Origin: Lithospermum erythrorhizon
Taxonomy: Eukaryota; Streptophyta; Magnoliopsida; Boraginales; Boraginaceae
Direction of reading: 5' to 3'
DNA length: 64,000 nt
NCBI GenBank assembly: GCA_019722365.1
Contig: JADFUC010001333.1
Location: 1 to 64,000, forward strand
Numbering within the stretch: the first letter of the stretch is position 1; every line of letters starts with the position of its first letter. A model generated the notes under the pieces. That model saw nothing but the letters and a program-made list of their open reading frames with translations, searched no databases and was not told the origin of the DNA. Both the position numbers and the translations under genes were made by a program. Below are positions 60,541 to 64,000 of this stretch, piece by piece.

Positions 60541-63500
60541 TTTTTTTTAAAAAAAGATTTTATTAATGATGAAAAAAATCAAGATTAAAGCATTTACAAT
60601 CAATATACTACAGAAACCCCCACAAGAAATGGTCCACTTGCTTGCTTCGCTTACATACCCAGCCTACCAACACAAGCTCTAATATTAGCAACACATTTGT
60701 TGACAATGTTGCTGGGCGCCTCCTTCCACGCCTCAAATGCCTCTTTGCCTCGGCCGCCCAAACGCGATGGGGACGGCAAATGGGTCACGATAATGTAAAT
60801 GAACCTTAAGGTTCGATTCGATTCGAAGTATTCAATTTGAAATAAGCTGTTCGAGGCTCTGCCCACGATCAAAAGTCAGTTTTAACCTTTAAAATTGATA
60901 TTCGCCGAACCGAACCGAACGGTTCAAAAAGTCGGGCTGTCTAACCGCTTTATATCCAATAAAGATATGGACCTGGCAATATCACGGCTCGGTCCGCACC
61001 TTTTATCCACATATTAACCCAAATTTCAAGAGATAATTACATGTCCCAACCTTAATAACCCATTACATAGTTTCCTCCATTGTTAGCATGTATTTATACC
61101 TAATAAAAACAACCCCTTCCCCACTCTCAACAATAACTAATTAATTCCCAAATCAAATCTCTAATTCTCTGTCAGCCTACCCCAAATCAAAAAAAAAGTG
61201 GGTCTACCTGCCCCCACCCCAAATTTGTTCTCACAACCTCACCCATCCTCTTCTAATATCAACTCACTTCTCAATCTCTATTTCTCAAGATCATATTATT
61301 TACAATTAGAATGGGTTTTGAATTGAAGGATTAAAGATTTGATGATGTTGCATGTACAATTAGGTGTTCCTTAGGTTCAAATTTTTATAAATTTAATTGT
61401 GTTTTGAATTATGTTTTGATTTTGGGATTTCAATTTATTGTTGTTTGGTTGAATTGTTCAATTTGATATTTTTTTGTTCAATTGTTTCAATAAATATTAT
61501 TTGGATTCATTTTTTTTCAAAATATACCAAGCCGAACATGTTCGAACGTGTTCGGCTCGCACCTTAAACCCGAACTCAAAACTTAAAATCTAATGTTGAC
61601 AATTTCTCGGTCCGAGCTCAACCTAGGTCTTAATATGCTTATCCGAACTCGAATCTCACTTCGGGTTCGGCATGGCCCGCCTCTGCCATAACCCTAGTCA
61701 TGCAAAGCCCCATACCCTGCTCTCAAGCCTTGTCCGTGCCCCTTCCAACTAGCCACCTGACCTCTTCTTCCTAACCTTGTGGTTGATGATACTCCTGCAG
61801 ATACATCAATAATTTCCTCCATACTTGTGCAAAAACTTTGCATTTGAAAAACAAATGCTGCAAAGTCTCATGTCTACTGCCAAAGGCATGGGACATCCTG
61901 TGGCATTCTACTTCATGAGCCTATTTTTTGTAGGTAATCTGCCTAGGAACAAAGTCCAACAAACAAACTGAATCTGCATACGACCCTCGAACCAAATGAC
62001 TTTCCACCAACAAACATGTGCAGGGGTACTTCTCAAACTCATTCCATACATTCACAGTTTTGCATTGATCACTTTCAAACCACTCCACCGAGCATCATCA
62101 TCTTCAAAGTACCGCCAAAACCAATTCAACATCTCAAGTATTAGCCATGCCCTTTGGCCATCTGATTATGCCACTAATCTCAGGCACAAATTGCATACTC
62201 TTAATGTATAGAAAACTGATGCTTTGAGCACTGAGAAAATCAACTGGACAACCTTTTTCATGCCAATTATCAAAAAGTTAGTTTGTATTTTTTACCTATT
62301 TCACCGTGATTCACACATACACATCTTGTCCCCGATCCAACATCTTTCTCCACAACCAAGAGTCAATACTCCTACCAATTCCCCAAATACGGCTCTTTAA
62401 TTCTATGTTACTAATCTATTTCACCCATAGAGCCTCTTTGTTGCAACAAACATTTCAAATGTGGTTGGCCATACAAGTAATGTTTCATATGTGGATATCT
62501 TTTATTCCAAGTCCCCTCTCTTCTTTCTTGAGGACTACTTGCTTCCAAGACACTTTTGGCATGTAATTTCCCTCCACGGTTCCTTTCCACAAGTAAGCCT
62601 TGATGATTTTCTTAATATCATGAATGATTTGTAATGTAGCGAACACGTATCGACACCCTCGCATCAGACACTCTAAAATTACAACCACTCAAGCCTCCCA
62701 AAGAAACTCAACAAGCTGATCCTTAACCCGCTCAATCTCTATTTGATTTTCTCAATAAACCCTTTAAAATCGATGCTGTTGTTTATTGCTAAATAAGAAT
62801 CACAAAATATCTTACCGAAGCTCGGGAGACGGGAATTCCAAGAATTCCACTAAGCTCACTAGCCTGCTGATCAGATACTCCTACAAAATAGCTAGAACTC
62901 TTTCTTAAATTTGGATGTAGCCCAGATAGATTGCCAAAATATGCTAACACCTTCTTGACCAACCTCATAGATTCAACATTGAAGACCACTCAAGCAGAAA
63001 ACAGCTTCATCAAAAACTCCACATTTACAAGTGTCTATCTCTTCACGCTAGGGATGATAATGAAATCTTCCCCGACTCTTCAACAACTTTGTGAAAATCT
63101 CCATGACAATACGAAAAGGTAAGGGGATAGAGGGTCCCCTTGCTTAAGACCTCTACTCCTTTTGAAATGTCCATGAAGGTTGTCATTAATGGAAATAGAA
63201 AATCATGTAGTTGTTACACAGGACTGTACCAATGCAATAAACCTCTCAGGATATACATGACTCTCATAATAGTCCATGCTGCCTCCATTTCACCTGCGGT
63301 CATATGCCTTCATGATGTCAATCTTCAATGGACATTCGCCTTTCCACTTTCAAGGGAGCAATCCACACAAACCATTTCCTGCATGAGCAAAATGTCATCT
63401 GTAATATTTTCCCAGCACATAGTACCGCTACTCTCCAATCACAAGAAAAGAGTAGTCTTCAACCCATTTGCAAGAATGGTAACAATACACTTGTACACAA

Positions 63501-64000
63501 TGTTACAAAGATATTGCATAAATTCCTTCATGGTTTGGAGAGGTTGTTGCACCTTTATAATAAGTGGCGACAGGGCAGTCGTTTCACTTTCCTGTACATA
63601 ATGTTTGTGAGTGTTAAAGTCTGATGTTTTCCAATGACCTGCCTCTTTCACATCATCGCATGAAGTTTTTATGTAACTCGCAGTGTCTATCGACCTCGGG
63701 TGCTTTTCCCAACTTCATATGGCACATTACCTCTTCAATCTCGAGCAAGCATGTGCATTCCAAGTATTATCACATCATCATTCTTGAGTTTTTGATCAAG
63801 AATGTCTTCAACTCTACTAAGGTCACAATTCTCACTACTAGGTTCAAGTGAATGTATTATCGTGAAATTGTATCACTACCTCCTCGATTCCATCAGATCC
63901 TCAATCAAATTTTCCATTTCCATCCCCGATGACGTGATTTTTATTTTGAGCTTAATGTAATTTCATATTTTTGTGAAAGAATTTTGTATCGACATCCCCT
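60541..64000 (-). mobile_element. LINE (L1-type) ORF2 relic, runs off the right edge
   Basis: On the - strand the RT domain reads CNIVYKCIVTILANGLKTTL (~63520-63460), [16 protein letters not shown] (~63150-63105) and YFGNLSGLHPNLRKSS (~62940-62900). The KVSWKQVVLKKEERGLG stretch is at ~62555-62505, and the zf-RVT segment GRLPTKNRLMK is at ~61950. Frames shift several times. The element seems to end at 60541 with a poly(A) seen as a T-run on + (60540-60549), after the C-terminal segment EAFEAWKEAPSNIVNKCVAN (~60747-60690). The 5' half lies beyond the window. The copy is inactive. Confidence 0.85.
60776..61690. mobile_element. Possible hAT-like insertion splitting the LINE
   Basis: The region has GAACCGAACCGAACGGTTC and TGTTCGAACGTGTTCGG near its ends and a - strand right terminus CAGAGGCGGGCC. 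This resembles the right terminus of the hAT element at 50192 (CAGAGGAACGGTCC). LINE-like coding lies on both sides. No transposase and no clear target duplication, so both borders are approximate. Confidence 0.4.

Noticed and set aside
63140..63601. A 153-codon plus-strand frame, one of the longer plus-strand ones in the window
   Set aside because: The minus strand at the same place encodes reverse-transcriptase motifs, so this is a shadow.
1..64000. CRISPR arrays, operons, bacterial-type defence or biosynthetic clusters
   Set aside because: The window is plant nuclear DNA; no regular short repeats with unique spacers and no functionally linked gene cluster beyond the WIP pair.

Overview
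The window is nuclear DNA of a flowering plant, almost certainly a eudicot. The evidence is interrupted genes with GT-AG introns, plant-specific families (class VIII myosin, wound-induced DUF3774 proteins, a PHOS32-type universal stress protein, a PBP1/KIC EF-hand protein, an FQR1-type quinone reductase, a bHLH112/bHLH68-type regulator), plant Ty1-copia, Ty3-gypsy, hAT, LINE, Helitron and pogo-like transposons, and very AT-rich spacers. The exact family or order cannot be fixed from the sequence alone.

Layout. 1-3578: the 3' part of a Helitron (copy A) with a ~110-bp degenerate tandem array and a pogo-like element (2020-3413) inside it. 3579-16347: a decayed class VIII myosin gene (+), starting exactly where Helitron A ends, with four tandem copies of an IQ-motif exon/intron and split by a degenerate Ty1-copia element (9833-15190, - strand). 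16897-16969: a tRNA-Phe(GAA) relic (-). 17311-18680: a VAP4-like gene with several frame breaks (-). 19348-21319: an internally deleted Ty1-copia element with ~130-bp LTRs. 21642-23950: two divergent intact wound-induced (DUF3774) genes (-). 24720-27620: an unassigned block. 28581-29276: PHOS32-like USP (+). 30857-31231: PBP1/KIC-like Ca2+-binding protein (+). 32375-36046: Helitron copy B, same family as A. 36474-38226: FQR1/WrbA-like gene (+) carrying an apparent 19-nt coding deletion. 38583-40080: Ty3-gypsy remnant (-). 40110-45221: unassigned repeat-derived block ending in an LTR-like segment. 46465-50192: hAT element with decayed transposase (-). 50193-51656: AT-rich degenerate repeats and a (TA)n microsatellite. 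52880-54628: probable gypsy LTR-type repeat (-). 56486-59521: intact seven-exon bHLH gene (-). 60541-64000: LINE (-), apparently split by an hAT-like insertion, running off the right edge.

Five protein genes look intact (two WIP genes, USP, PBP1/KIC, bHLH). They are unrelated and are not an operon or gene cluster, except for the WIP pair. At least half of the window is transposon-derived. I found no convincing undescribed molecular system. The most informative new points are structural: the two-copy Helitron family with an internal satellite-like array, its insertion inside a myosin exon, the tandem IQ-exon expansion, and the small lesions that break the FQR1 and VAP4 genes.
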